Below are positions 53,110 to 62,726 of a stretch of 64,000 nt of DNA, in pieces. The stretch is from NCBI GenBank assembly GCA_028281065.1, contig JANQKN010000216.1:1-64000 (forward strand), written 5' to 3'. Position 1 is the first letter of the stretch, and every line of letters starts with the position of its first letter. The notes under the pieces are model-generated. The model ran no database searches, was not told where the DNA came from, and was given only the letters and a program-made list of their open reading frames with translations. The translations under genes and the position numbers were made by a program. The stretch is from Flavobacteriaceae bacterium. Lineage in GTDB: Bacteria; Bacteroidota; Bacteroidia; Flavobacteriales; Flavobacteriaceae.

Positions 53110-53361
53110 ATGGATCTACCATACGCTGTATACCTTTTAAAATGTGCAAACGGAACTTTCTATACAGGATACACAACAAATATCACAAATCGATTAAAGG
53201 CGCATAGAAAAGGTGAAGTTTCTTTTACCAAGGATAAACTTCCTGTTGAACTCATTCATCTATCACTATTCAAGGATAAAAAATTAGCTTATGATTTTGA
53301 ACGTTATTTAAAATCAGGTTCTGGAAGGGCATTCCGCAATAAGCGTTTTGTTGAATATTAA
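53110..53361 (+). CDS. Small GIY-YIG nuclease domain protein
   Basis: An 83-residue stand-alone GIY-YIG domain: YAVYLLKC then TFYTGYTTN replace GIY and YIG (first Tyr pair and Gly kept), with the catalytic Arg in NRLKAH and the metal-binding Glu in DFERYLK. The C-terminal KSGSGRAFRNKRF is typical of the small YhbQ-like group. It lies 170 bases after the tmRNA and its terminator. Small GIY-YIG genes are frequently found behind structural RNA genes in this phylum, which may reflect mobility. No target known. Confidence 0.82.
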   Translation: MDLPYAVYLLKCANGTFYTGYTTNITNRLKAHRKGEVSFTKDKLPVELIHLSLFKDKKLAYDFERYLKSGSGRAFRNKRFVEY

Positions 53362-53364
53362 GTT

Positions 53365-54132
53365 CTACACCTCATAATCTTCCGCCACGATATTGCAATA
53401 ACGGCTTGCTCCCATTAAATCTGGGAAAAGGGTAGAATAATTGATATTCATTAAATGTAGTTTCTTTAAAGCCTGTTTCCTGAAATCGGGATGACTTGGA
53501 AAGAGTATCTTGAGTAGTATCCCTTCATTGGAATTATAAAACTCATCCCTTACCCATTGATCCACAGAAAGCATAACGGGGCCTTTGGAAAAAAGCCCGC
53601 TTTGGCCCAATAACCGTTTATTGTCATCGGTATCGGGGAAAATTAATTTTAATTTCTGCTCTTCGGATAGCATTTTGTTCCTCTGCTCCACTTTTTTTCG
53701 ATTCAAGCACCAAAGTATCCGATGAGAACCTTCGGTTTCTAATGTATCCAACGAAAAGAAAATGGAAATGTAAGGGGATTGAGACCAATCCAAGAGCGGG
53801 GTTGCCAACCCAAAGTGCTGCCCCAAAGCCCATAGTTCATCATCTTTAAGTACAGAAGGATTATCTCCTCTACGCCCCCTGATCTCCAATTTAAACCGAT
53901 CTAAATGACGATCTACAAAAGGATCTATGGGTCCTTGTTTTGCTCCTGTATTTCTAGCTCTCCTTATTAATCGATTTAGGGTAGATGTAAGAGACCACTC
54001 CGAATTGGATTGCCCGCGAAATACATAATCTTCAATGTATGGTATTTCCTCTTCTATACACTGCCTGAGCTTGAAAAAATCATCCACTTCATACGTCCAA
54101 ATGGGTCCGTCCTTGTCTTTTAAAAATGGCAT
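53365..54132 (-). CDS. FRG-domain protein, downstream partner of the CHAT protein
   Basis: A 255-residue protein with an FRG domain: YVFRGQSNSEWSLTSTL (F38-R39-G40) and GQHFGLATPLLDWSQSPYISIFFSL (about 104-128). FRG domains are found in many bacterial proteins of uncertain activity, often in conflict or stress loci. There is no membrane segment. It follows the 1819-residue CHAT protein after 13 bases on the same strand, so the two are almost surely one operon and may act as a complex. The convergent GIY-YIG gene ends 3 bases away. Confidence 0.85.
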   Translation of the reverse strand: MPFLKDKDGPIWTYEVDDFFKLRQCIEEEIPYIEDYVFRGQSNSEWSLTSTLNRLIRRARNTGAKQGPIDPFVDRHLDRFKLEIRGRRGDNPSVLKDDELWALGQHFGLATPLLDWSQSPYISIFFSLDTLETEGSHRILWCLNRKKVEQRNKMLSEEQKLKLIFPDTDDNKRLLGQSGLFSKGPVMLSVDQWVRDEFYNSNEGILLKILFPSHPDFRKQALKKLHLMNINYSTLFPDLMGASRYCNIVAEDYEV

Positions 54133-54145
54133 AACTAAAAAGGGG

Positions 54146-57100
54146 TTAGTTTTTTTCTTTGTTTAAATCGAAAACATTTTCCAGTTCCTTTAACAAGGCA
54201 TCGTAAGCTTCTATTATTTCTTCTACTTCTGTTCCTTTAGCTCCTTTAGGGGCTCGGCTTTTCGGTTTTTGCAGCTTAGTTAAGATCCGCATCGTAAAAT
54301 TAACCTGCCCCAGAATATTCTCGGACTTTCTAATGGATCCGCCATTACACCAATGGGTCGCATAATTAGCACATACTTCTTTTATTTTGGCTTTCCGCTT
54401 TCTAGCTGTCATCCCTTTTTCCATCACCTCATAAATACCGATGGCCCCATCGTACGTAAGGGTCCAGAACGAAGTACTGCTCTGTGCTTTTTTCTTCAGT
54501 TCACCCCTTAAGCTTTTCAGTTCTTGGCTAGCTAATTTCAGTTTTTCCTTCTGTGGACTGTCGTATAGTTCCAAAATACGCTCCAACGTGAGCCAATTAA
54601 TAATGGTGTAGTAATTGGGTTCTATTTCGTTTAGCAACTTATGCGCTTCTTCATACGATGCCGCAGCAACCTTTAAATCCCTAACAATACTGGTTTTTCT
54701 GGATTCCGTAAGGGACTTTCTTTTATTATGTCCGCCTTTTAGGGACAATTTTTCATGGGTTTTACCCAGGGTTAGGATACTCTCTATAATTTCTTCGGCA
54801 TTGGCTATCCTCAATTTAGACTCTTCAGACAGCTTTTCATCCGATTCATAATACTGCCTTACGGCTAGCTTTGTTTGAATATTAGCCAATTTCCCTAAGC
54901 TCCCCAAGCTGTTTTCGGCATAGGGCAACGTCCTCAACTTTTCCAAATACTTTTCGGCTTCGGGATACATATCCAGTTCATAAAACACAATGCCTATCTT
55001 CTCAACAATCTCCGAATTATTCATCCAGCGGGAGGGGATTCTTTCAATCAACCCTTCGATCTTTTGCTGTATGTTATTTCGATCCCTACTGGAAGCAGGC
55101 TCCGATCTATTGATCAAGTTCTCCAAATCTACGATCACCTCATCTTCATCTACATAATCAGGCCTATCTGCCCAACCTCCTTTATTGGATTTTACGATAC
55201 GATAATAGGGATCCCCATAGCATTGATAGGCTCCCCAAGCATTGGTATTTCCGTATTGTAGATAGGTAGCTAAACGTGCCATTTTCACAGCTTCTCCAAA
55301 GGGCATGCCTTCAAACATATACTTATAAAGATTCTCAGCAAAATATAAGGCAGCCGCATCGTCTATCGCCCAACCGGCAGCCACCACTGCTTTTACCCCT
55401 TTTTGAATGAATTGGGTTCCCACATTGGCAGCGAGTTTATGGTAACTAACCTCAGAGCTTCCCGTTTTTCCCAAATAACAACAGTTAATGAATACAAACT
55501 CCGGAGTTTGTGGTAAACTCTCTATTTCTGTAGCTGTGATAAACGTTTTATTATCCAGAACCATCCCTGTTTTGGAAGGATCGGTAGGATGAACAATACC
55601 ATGTCCTGCCATGTGGACTACCTTGTAATTATGGCTAAATAGCTTATTGATCGTGCTTATACCTGTCTCCTCAATGGCATGTACCACTTGATAGGATTGA
55701 TCGTTAAAAATATTGAGAACAGCCAAAGCTTCCTCTTTGGCATGAGGCAAATTGGCATACTTGGATCCCGTTTTTGGGTTCCCTATAATCAATACCGAAT
55801 CGGTAATCGTTTGGTTGATCTGCCTTGCATACTCACTGGTCACTAATTGACGAATAAGCCCTATTTGGGTAGAAATTGGCGCATAGTTCTTTTCACTGGG
55901 GAAATGCAAAATTTCCCAAGGATAACTGGCCGATTGTCCATCTACAATCAACAATATGTTTTTATTATCGGTAGCGTAATCCTTAAAGTTGTTGGGGATC
56001 AACAAGTGGAAGAGGGTCCTAGCTGTTTCTTCATCCCAACGGTAGGTATTTACCGATGCTTCGATCAATTGATCAATCAACACCCTTTGGGTAGACTTAA
56101 TTTCTTCCTCTGCCCGGGCACGATCGGTTAGGGACACAAACTTTAAAGGGTTCTGGCCCGAATCGGGTACATTAGCAAAGTAATCCAGCAACAGTTTTTT
56201 GGAGCACTCTGCTATTTCTTCATCGGTATCAGGATTATTTATTATGGAAAGCAACCTTGATGAAATAGATTCTTCATCATTCTTCTTCACAGCCTCTACC
56301 TTTAATCGATGCCACCAATTGACTGAATTACTTGCTGAAATCCTTCTTCGTTTTCCTGAAACTTCCCTTATGAAAGAAGACTTTAAGTTAATCTGATCTA
56401 CAAAATCGGGTTCGTTAATGATCTTTTTCAGTTCATGCATGGCATTAATAGCCCGATCCTTATAGATCTCAATAATCTCTATGTTAAGAATCTGAGGGGC
56501 TTCACCATTACTCATATTTCTTAAGCTCTTATTGGCCTCTATAATCCCCCTGAGCAAAGCCCGTATAGAATTACGAATCGTTAACCCACTGTAATCACTG
56601 GCAATAAGCAAGGAGGTGATGCCCAAAACCTTGTTCGTTTCTTCCTCTTCTTTACCACAGTCGGTATTCACTTTAACGGTAGACATCGCATAATCGATAA
56701 AAGCATGCCTAAAGCTACGGACCAATTTTCCTTCGTTCAATTCACCATACACACCCAATCCCAAAACAACAGCTCCCTCAAATTTGGCCTCATCGCTAAG
56801 CAACACCAAAGAGGTTTCTATCTTTCCAGGATACAAGCCTACATCGTGATTTTGGGACAATCGCCCTTTCATATAAAAATCGACTACACTTTCTGCACTT
56901 ACTATGGGATCGTTGTAATGATGGCCTACGGCAACTGGATATTCTGCATTTCCCAAATCTCCATGGCAAACCTCTACCGAAATCTGAAATTCCGGGGCAT
57001 CTTCTTCCAATGTTGGGGTTACCCCCATAATAACGTCTTCTACAGCCAGTCGTGATGGCATAACTATAGGATATTCTTCGGGCATTATCACATCTTCTAC

Positions 57101-59605
57101 ATCGCCACGGGTAACAATAGGATCCTTAGGCAATAGACGGGTGTTTCCTGTATCCAACAGATCGATAATAGCCGGGAAATATTTTTTGGTAGCGCAAAGC
57201 GCTCCGTGGGTGGCCCGCATGTACCAGGTTTTATTTTCGAAGGCTTCGGTAATACCCGTCTCCCAGGTCACTGCACTATCCCCTTGGGAGGTTCCATATA
57301 GCATTGTTTTATTATCTACAATCTCCAACTTATAGGGTGTGTACTTATCCTTACCAGCGATGTAAATAATATTGTCACCTTCTATGGGACGGGATTTGAA
57401 GAGCTCCCCCAATTTTTTAGCATTCTCCAGATCCTTTTTTAGCGGCTCTACAAAGTTAGCTTCGTGCTTTCCAATCTGGGTCCAAACCGTTTTGTCATTA
57501 TAATCCCTTTCGGCATCCATAGGCAACAATTCCAAAAGACCTGGATATTCCCTAATGATCTTCAGTAAATCAGAACTGTTATTCGTTACATCTATGGAAT
57601 GCAGCACTTTGAACAACTTGTGCTTTCTAACAAACAACGAAGGGATTACGTGGGAACCTCTAAGTGGCGATCCTAGAAAAATTGCCCTAGAGCCTTCCCT
57701 TTCGCTAAACTTTTTCCATGTTTCGGGATGATTGCTGAATAACGTATGCACTACCAGCCCACCCATAGAGTGTGCTACAATCCTAAACGGTTGGGCGGTA
57801 TTGGTTGCCATCCTTTTTTCCAGATCATCTGCCAATCGTTTGGCAGACTCGGTAATGGATTGGCGCCAATCGTAAGGAAAAGGTACCACATTGTATTTTT
57901 TGTCCAATTCCCTTAGTAAGGCACGATAGGCCGAACCCATAAGGGCATAGGGTTCTACATCGGAAGCATCTATGTCCAAACGTTCCATGCCTCCAGAAGC
58001 CAAACGGAACAGATTGACCCATATGGCATCGTCATCCTGTTTCAGCTTGGAGCCCATAATACCTGGCAACACATACACATAAGGTGCTTCTTTTTCCTCC
58101 TTTTCACCTGGCGCTACATAATTCAATCTTCCACGTACTTTGATGATTTCTCCTTCATCGTTCAGTAATTCGCTTAGGGGTTTAAACCCTATGGGTTTTT
58201 GTTCGTATTGGGCAAGGGCAGCCGCTACATTGGCTTGGGAAGGTTCGTTGATAAAATACTTAAAATGACTAACGTCTTTGTTACTATAAAAAGCATAATA
58301 GGTTTTATCCCTTTGGGCCCCACCAAACATGGACAGGGTATTTACCACAAAATCATGCTGGGTACGGTAAAAGGCATCGGTTACCAAAACGGCAAGTGAT
58401 CTAAGGATTCCATGTGCCTTTACATCGCCGGCCACGACAAAAAGCTCGGAATTTATCTTACGATTGGGATTATTAAGTACCCGAACCAAAGGGGATCCCG
58501 GGATCATGGCTTCCAATCCAGGAAAAGTATTTATGTCTTCTTTCTTTTTTACGAAAGCCCTTAAAAAGGACTTTACATACCCATAAATAGGATTCCCTTT
58601 TAGGAAAGGAATCATCCCTATAAGGTTCAACAGAACTGTTAGGTACAGATCCAAACGCTGGCTAGCCAAAATGGTTCCAGACGCAGGACAAGCCACCCGA
58701 ACAAACTTTTCTACCTTTATGTTTCGAGCCTTTAAAAGCGAATTGATCTTTTTTAAATTGGCAACATCATCTTTCCGTTTCAGTTCTTCAAAAACAGCAA
58801 TATCATTTTCAGAAAAAGCATCGGCTTTATCACTTAGGTTTCTACATAAAACTTCACCTACAAGCCCTCCCCGGGAATGTGAGATAAGATGCACCACTGC
58901 ATTCTTTGGCATATATTCCAATAAATCTATGGCGTTTTGCAAAGGGCTCTTCGTTAAGGTTGCATGTTCGAAGGCGTAGATGTTATCCCCATAGCGTTCT
59001 TGCAATTCTGTCCATGCCGAAGAAGGGACATGATCCATATAAAACCCTCCAAAACTACCCGAAGTACTGGAAGCAGTACCATGCAACAAAATTAGAATAG
59101 GAGAACTGGCATCAATTTTTTTGGCTTCTTTCCCTAATTTATTTGGATTTTGGCAATGATAAAGACCTGGCGAAGGCTCTAACTGACTCTCTATTTTTTT
59201 GGCCAAGGCAATGGCAGAAAGATCCACTATTTTCTTATCCACCCGTATAACCTTAAGCTTCTTAAGGATATTCCTAATAATTCCCCTAGAGGTGCCTTCG
59301 TCTCCTTCAATATAGGTAGGCAAGCTTATAACGTCATCTGGAACATGGTCACCCCTATTTTTATCTTTGGGAAATTCGTCTTCTAATTGATCCAGGGCAA
59401 CGATACGGATAAGTCCATCCTCAAACTCGAGTTCCAGAAGATCTTCGTCATCTACCTCAATGGTTTTTTCGTTGCTTTCTGACCTGACCGAAAGAATATC
59501 GAATTCCTCAAGAACTTCGGTATCTATAAACCGTTGTTCTTCGGAAGGGAAATACGATTCCGTTGAAACACTATTTCCATATAGTAGAATTTTTTTCTTT
59601 GCCAT
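54146..59605 (-). CDS. Giant dual alpha/beta-hydrolase + CHAT protease protein
   Basis: An 1819-residue soluble protein with five recognisable parts. Residues 168-440: alpha/beta-hydrolase 1, PILILLHGTAS and nucleophile S244 in ISHSRGG. Residues 508-810: LCAT/PGAP1-like alpha/beta-hydrolase 2, LPGIMGSKL, nucleophile S613 in VAHSMGG, and a possible His at 800. Residues about 870-1060: a mixed alpha/beta region that resembles the N-terminal domain of M17 aminopeptidases (GDLGNAEYPVAVGHHY, VVLGLGVYGEL). Residues 1165-1470: CHAT domain with catalytic His in HMAGHG (H1335) and Cys in INCCYLG (C1376), as in caspase-like bacterial proteases. Residues 1500-1819: helical TPR-like tail. No signal peptide or transmembrane helix. 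Co-transcribed with an FRG-domain gene. Confidence 0.85.
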   Translation of the reverse strand: MAKKKILLYGNSVSTESYFPSEEQRFIDTEVLEEFDILSVRSESNEKTIEVDDEDLLELEFEDGLIRIVALDQLEDEFPKDKNRGDHVPDDVISLPTYIEGDEGTSRGIIRNILKKLKVIRVDKKIVDLSAIALAKKIESQLEPSPGLYHCQNPNKLGKEAKKIDASSPILILLHGTASSTSGSFGGFYMDHVPSSAWTELQERYGDNIYAFEHATLTKSPLQNAIDLLEYMPKNAVVHLISHSRGGLVGEVLCRNLSDKADAFSENDIAVFEELKRKDDVANLKKINSLLKARNIKVEKFVRVACPASGTILASQRLDLYLTVLLNLIGMIPFLKGNPIYGYVKSFLRAFVKKKEDINTFPGLEAMIPGSPLVRVLNNPNRKINSELFVVAGDVKAHGILRSLAVLVTDAFYRTQHDFVVNTLSMFGGAQRDKTYYAFYSNKDVSHFKYFINEPSQANVAAALAQYEQKPIGFKPLSELLNDEGEIIKVRGRLNYVAPGEKEEKEAPYVYVLPGIMGSKLKQDDDAIWVNLFRLASGGMERLDIDASDVEPYALMGSAYRALLRELDKKYNVVPFPYDWRQSITESAKRLADDLEKRMATNTAQPFRIVAHSMGGLVVHTLFSNHPETWKKFSEREGSRAIFLGSPLRGSHVIPSLFVRKHKLFKVLHSIDVTNNSSDLLKIIREYPGLLELLPMDAERDYNDKTVWTQIGKHEANFVEPLKKDLENAKKLGELFKSRPIEGDNIIYIAGKDKYTPYKLEIVDNKTMLYGTSQGDSAVTWETGITEAFENKTWYMRATHGALCATKKYFPAIIDLLDTGNTRLLPKDPIVTRGDVEDVIMPEEYPIVMPSRLAVEDVIMGVTPTLEEDAPEFQISVEVCHGDLGNAEYPVAVGHHYNDPIVSAESVVDFYMKGRLSQNHDVGLYPGKIETSLVLLSDEAKFEGAVVLGLGVYGELNEGKLVRSFRHAFIDYAMSTVKVNTDCGKEEEETNKVLGITSLLIASDYSGLTIRNSIRALLRGIIEANKSLRNMSNGEAPQILNIEIIEIYKDRAINAMHELKKIINEPDFVDQINLKSSFIREVSGKRRRISASNSVNWWHRLKVEAVKKNDEESISSRLLSIINNPDTDEEIAECSKKLLLDYFANVPDSGQNPLKFVSLTDRARAEEEIKSTQRVLIDQLIEASVNTYRWDEETARTLFHLLIPNNFKDYATDNKNILLIVDGQSASYPWEILHFPSEKNYAPISTQIGLIRQLVTSEYARQINQTITDSVLIIGNPKTGSKYANLPHAKEEALAVLNIFNDQSYQVVHAIEETGISTINKLFSHNYKVVHMAGHGIVHPTDPSKTGMVLDNKTFITATEIESLPQTPEFVFINCCYLGKTGSSEVSYHKLAANVGTQFIQKGVKAVVAAGWAIDDAAALYFAENLYKYMFEGMPFGEAVKMARLATYLQYGNTNAWGAYQCYGDPYYRIVKSNKGGWADRPDYVDEDEVIVDLENLINRSEPASSRDRNNIQQKIEGLIERIPSRWMNNSEIVEKIGIVFYELDMYPEAEKYLEKLRTLPYAENSLGSLGKLANIQTKLAVRQYYESDEKLSEESKLRIANAEEIIESILTLGKTHEKLSLKGGHNKRKSLTESRKTSIVRDLKVAAASYEEAHKLLNEIEPNYYTIINWLTLERILELYDSPQKEKLKLASQELKSLRGELKKKAQSSTSFWTLTYDGAIGIYEVMEKGMTARKRKAKIKEVCANYATHWCNGGSIRKSENILGQVNFTMRILTKLQKPKSRAPKGAKGTEVEEIIEAYDALLKELENVFDLNKEKN

Positions 59606-59872
59606 GACGCATTTTTTTAAATGGCTACTAAATTAATTTATGCAAAATAAATAGCTGAAGATGTCTTTAGTATTTGAATAGATGGTACCAAGACAAATAA
59701 AAAATCATCTAACTGGGGAGGTTACGATATAAGATATGATGGTCTAAAACCATAGTAATATTACAGTTTTTGTAAATAAAAAACAAATCGGGAATGTTAA
59801 CGAACCACTATAAAAAAGCCTTGTTTCCTTTAAAGTTTCAGATTCCTTACCTTTAAAAAAACATCTTATACC

Positions 59873-61168
59873 ATGAAATCAGCCATATACCTTATCCCCT
59901 TACTGTTTTTCATCTCATGTAATTCAAAAAAAGAAGAACCCCTTACCGAAACCCAACTTATGGAAAAAGCCAAAGGCATACACGAACGGGTCATTACCCT
60001 GGATACCCATTGCGACATCAACATAAAAAACTTTACAGATTCTATAAACTACACGCAAGAGTTGGCCACCCAGGTCACACTTCCCAAAATGAAAGCGGGT
60101 GGTTTGGATGTTGCTTGGTTTATTGTCTATACAGGGCAGGACTCCTTAACCGACCAAGGATACGCCCATGCCTACGAAAATGCCATATCCAAATTTGACG
60201 CCATCCATAAACTGGTTTCTGAATTTGCCCCCAATGACATTGAATTGGCTACGACCTCCGAAGACGTAAGAAGAATACACGGTAAAGGAAAAAAAGTAGC
60301 CATGATAGGGATCGAAAACGGATACCCTGTAGGAACGGATATTGGCAATGTTAAGAAATTTTACGACTTAGGGGGACGCTATATGTCGTTGTCCCATAAC
60401 GGACACAGTCAACTGTGCGATAGCAATACAGGCGAGGAAGATGGTGTTTGGTTGCACAATGGCCTTAGTGAACTAGGGAAAGAAGTGGTTGCCGAAATGA
60501 ACAAATGGGGTATGATGATAGACGTTTCCCATCCTTCCAAAGAAGCAATGCGACAGATGATCGAACTTACCCAAGCCCCTATCATTGCTTCCCATTCTTC
60601 GGCAAGGGCACTGTGTGATCACAGTAGAAACTTGGACGATGAGCAATTGCAGTGGATGAAAGAAAATGGAGGTGTGGTACAAACCGTTGCCTTTAGATCG
60701 TACTTAAATACTGAAAAGTTTGAAGCTCGGAATGAAAAAATTAAGGCCTTAAAAGAAGAGGTCATGGACTCTTTGGGGATGATGCTATTGAGTTGGAGTG
60801 AAGTTCGAAAATTGGAACCCGAATACCGTGACTCCTACTATGCTGCTTATGAAGAAATGTCGCGGATAGTGAATGACAAAACTGCTACCATGAATGATCT
60901 TCCCCCGGGGGTAGGTGTTTCCGATTTTGTAGACCATATCGACTATATGGTAGAAAAAATTGGACTGGATCATGTAGGCATAAGCAGTGATTTTGATGGC
61001 GGCGGTGGAATTGAAGGCTGGGGCGATGCTTCCGAAACCTTTAATGTAACCCTGGAATTGGTTCGAAGGGGATACACCGAAGAAGAAATCGAAAAACTTT
61101 GGAGTGGTAATCTTTTGCGGGTGCTGGATGAAGTGCAAGCGGTAGCAAATCGGCTTCAAAACGAATAG
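59873..61168 (+). CDS. M19 membrane-type dipeptidase lipoprotein
   Basis: A 431-residue zinc dipeptidase (renal dipeptidase family). Lipobox FISC (about residue 17). Metal and active-site motifs: TLDTHCDIN (H-x-D), IGIENGYPVG (Glu bridging zinc), SLSHNGHSQL, MIDVSHPSKEAM, IIASHSSARALCDHSRN, and GISSDFDGGGG. Length is normal. It hydrolyses dipeptides, in the periplasm here. It is convergent with the rhodanese genes through a shared bidirectional terminator. The 266 bases upstream contain only AT-rich sequence and an ATGGT-N5-ACCAT hairpin at 59739-59753. Confidence 0.93.
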   Translation: MKSAIYLIPLLFFISCNSKKEEPLTETQLMEKAKGIHERVITLDTHCDINIKNFTDSINYTQELATQVTLPKMKAGGLDVAWFIVYTGQDSLTDQGYAHAYENAISKFDAIHKLVSEFAPNDIELATTSEDVRRIHGKGKKVAMIGIENGYPVGTDIGNVKKFYDLGGRYMSLSHNGHSQLCDSNTGEEDGVWLHNGLSELGKEVVAEMNKWGMMIDVSHPSKEAMRQMIELTQAPIIASHSSARALCDHSRNLDDEQLQWMKENGGVVQTVAFRSYLNTEKFEARNEKIKALKEEVMDSLGMMLLSWSEVRKLEPEYRDSYYAAYEEMSRIVNDKTATMNDLPPGVGVSDFVDHIDYMVEKIGLDHVGISSDFDGGGGIEGWGDASETFNVTLELVRRGYTEEEIEKLWSGNLLRVLDEVQAVANRLQNE

Positions 61169-61180
61169 CTCTTTAGAAAT

Positions 61181-61212
61181 AAAAAAGGCGATCCTTCCAG
61201 ATCGCCTTTTTT
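61181..61212. terminator. Bidirectional intrinsic terminator
   Basis: AAAAAAGGCGAT (61181-61192) pairs perfectly with ATCGCCTTTTTT (61201-61212) with an 8-base loop, giving a T-run on both strands. It serves the convergent dipeptidase and rhodanese genes. Confidence 0.85.
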
Positions 61213-61229
61213 ATGATTATCAATAATCC

Positions 61230-61625
61230 TTAATTGATTGTTTCCAATCCTTCTTCCTGCCAAGAAGTAATTCCTCCTTGCAAATCGTAAACTTTCGTAA
61301 AGCCCATGTCTTTAAGGATAGAAGCAGCTTTGGCACTTCTTCCCCCTTTTTTGCAATATACATAGACGGGTTTTTCTTTGTCCAACGAAGCTACTTTTTG
61401 TTTAAAATCGGGACTGGTTACACAGATATTCTGCGCATTCTTTAAATGGTTCACGGCGAACTCTTCCTCGGTTCGCACGTCGATCAACTGTAAGTTCTCC
61501 TCCCCATAGACCGCCTCATACACTTTTACTGCAGATACCATTTCTATTTCCTTGTCGTTTGCCTGCTTACAGGAACCGAGAAGTACAAAGCTGGCCATAA
61601 GGGCCATGAACAATATCTTTTTCAT
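61230..61625 (-). CDS. Rhodanese-like lipoprotein
   Basis: A 131-residue single-domain rhodanese with a lipobox (LLGSC, about 19) so it is probably periplasmic or membrane-attached. The active-site Cys is in VYCKKGGRSAKAA. The family transfers sulfur or binds cysteine persulfides. It follows a second rhodanese gene by 13 bases in the same operon. Confidence 0.9.
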   Translation of the reverse strand: MKKILFMALMASFVLLGSCKQANDKEIEMVSAVKVYEAVYGEENLQLIDVRTEEEFAVNHLKNAQNICVTSPDFKQKVASLDKEKPVYVYCKKGGRSAKAASILKDMGFTKVYDLQGGITSWQEEGLETIN

Positions 61626-61638
61626 AACGGTTAGATTA

Positions 61639-61950
61639 TCAGGTTACAACCTCACCTTCCCAATCTGTAATCCCGCCAAGGAGATTATAGGTATTGGAAA
61701 AACCCAATGATTCCAGAATCATACAAGCTTGGACACTTCGGCCACCCGATCTACAGTAGACATAATAGTTTTTCGACTTGTCCAGTTCCTGGGTCTGCTG
61801 CATAAAACCGGGTGCATTTTGAATATCGATTTGTCGGGCATTGGGGATCATGCCTTCGGCCACTTCGTGATCGGTTCTTACATCCAATATTACAGCATTT
61901 TCATCTTGCGTTATTTGTTCTGCCCATTGGCTTTGGGTTAGGTCTTGCAT
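61639..61950 (-). CDS. Cytoplasmic rhodanese-like protein
   Basis: A 103-residue single-domain rhodanese without a signal peptide: VILDVRTDHEVAEGMIPNA, active-site Cys in YVYCRSGGRSVQACMIL. Together with the exported copy and the thioredoxin-fold genes upstream it forms a redox/sulfur group on the minus strand. It is 111 bases from the thioredoxin-like gene. Confidence 0.9.
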   Translation of the reverse strand: MQDLTQSQWAEQITQDENAVILDVRTDHEVAEGMIPNARQIDIQNAPGFMQQTQELDKSKNYYVYCRSGGRSVQACMILESLGFSNTYNLLGGITDWEGEVVT

Positions 61951-62061
61951 TGTGTTAATTTTTCCTTAAAATTAAGAAATCTCTTTTCAATAGACGTAAA
62001 AAAACCCGAAATGTTACAAAAACAAGTCGGGAAAAATGTTAAAGAAAATATTTTCTGTTTT

Positions 62062-62715
62062 TTATACCTTGATGGAGCATCCAATTGCCTTGGTTTCCTT
62101 TACGGTAACTTCCTTTCCATCCAGCAATTCATAGATAGCATTTGCCAGGAAACGATCCTTAACCCCAGAGGCATTTCTTACATTATCATCGATAGCTCCA
62201 ATGTACTTTACAATCTTCTTATTGTTCTCTTTTTGAAGCAAATAAACATGTGGGGTTTTCTTGGCACCATACTCTGCATAAACACTTTTGGATTCATCGT
62301 ATAAGTATGGAAATGTAAATCCTTTATCCGATGCTTTTTGTTGCATCTTCTCGAATGTATCTGCAGGTTGTACCGCAGGATCGTTGGGGTTAATGGCTAT
62401 AACGGGATATCCTTTGTCTTTAAACTCCGCATCCAACGCAATGATACGGTCTTCACTGGCAACCGCATAAGGACAGGTATTACAGGTGAAAATAACAATA
62501 AAGCCCAATGCATCTGGGAAACTATCGTAAGACACCATGGTGTTGTCTACATTCAACAAGTTGATCTCGGAAGCTTCATCCCCTATACTGTAACCATCGG
62601 CTACAATGGGGGTTGCTGTTGATTCATTTTGGGAAGAATTGATAAACGCCGAAAAACCTATCAAACAGAAAAGCAAAACGGCTATTTCGGGTCGGAGTAA
62701 TGTTCTAATTTTCAT
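62062..62715 (-). CDS. Secreted thioredoxin-fold (AhpC/TSA-like) protein
   Basis: A 217-residue protein with a signal anchor (EIAVLLFCLIGFSAFINSS). The peroxiredoxin-like active site is FTCNTCPYAVASEDRI, a CxxC in a TlpA/AhpC-type context, with the cis-Pro region further on (KTPHVYLLQKENNKK). Relatives are thiol peroxidase- or resA-like. I start at ATG 62715: the longer frame to 62835 overlaps the coding sequence of the upstream gene. It lies 11 bases after that gene's stop, in one operon. Confidence 0.87.
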   Translation of the reverse strand: MKIRTLLRPEIAVLLFCLIGFSAFINSSQNESTATPIVADGYSIGDEASEINLLNVDNTMVSYDSFPDALGFIVIFTCNTCPYAVASEDRIIALDAEFKDKGYPVIAINPNDPAVQPADTFEKMQQKASDKGFTFPYLYDESKSVYAEYGAKKTPHVYLLQKENNKKIVKYIGAIDDNVRNASGVKDRFLANAIYELLDGKEVTVKETKAIGCSIKV

Positions 62716-62726
62716 AACGAGCGTAT

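Noticed and set aside
52539-59870. Direct repeat of the tmRNA 3' end marking the far edge of an island
   Set aside because: I looked for a second copy of the T-arm/acceptor sequence after the CHAT gene and did not find it, and no integrase is present. Integration at ssrA remains only a possibility.
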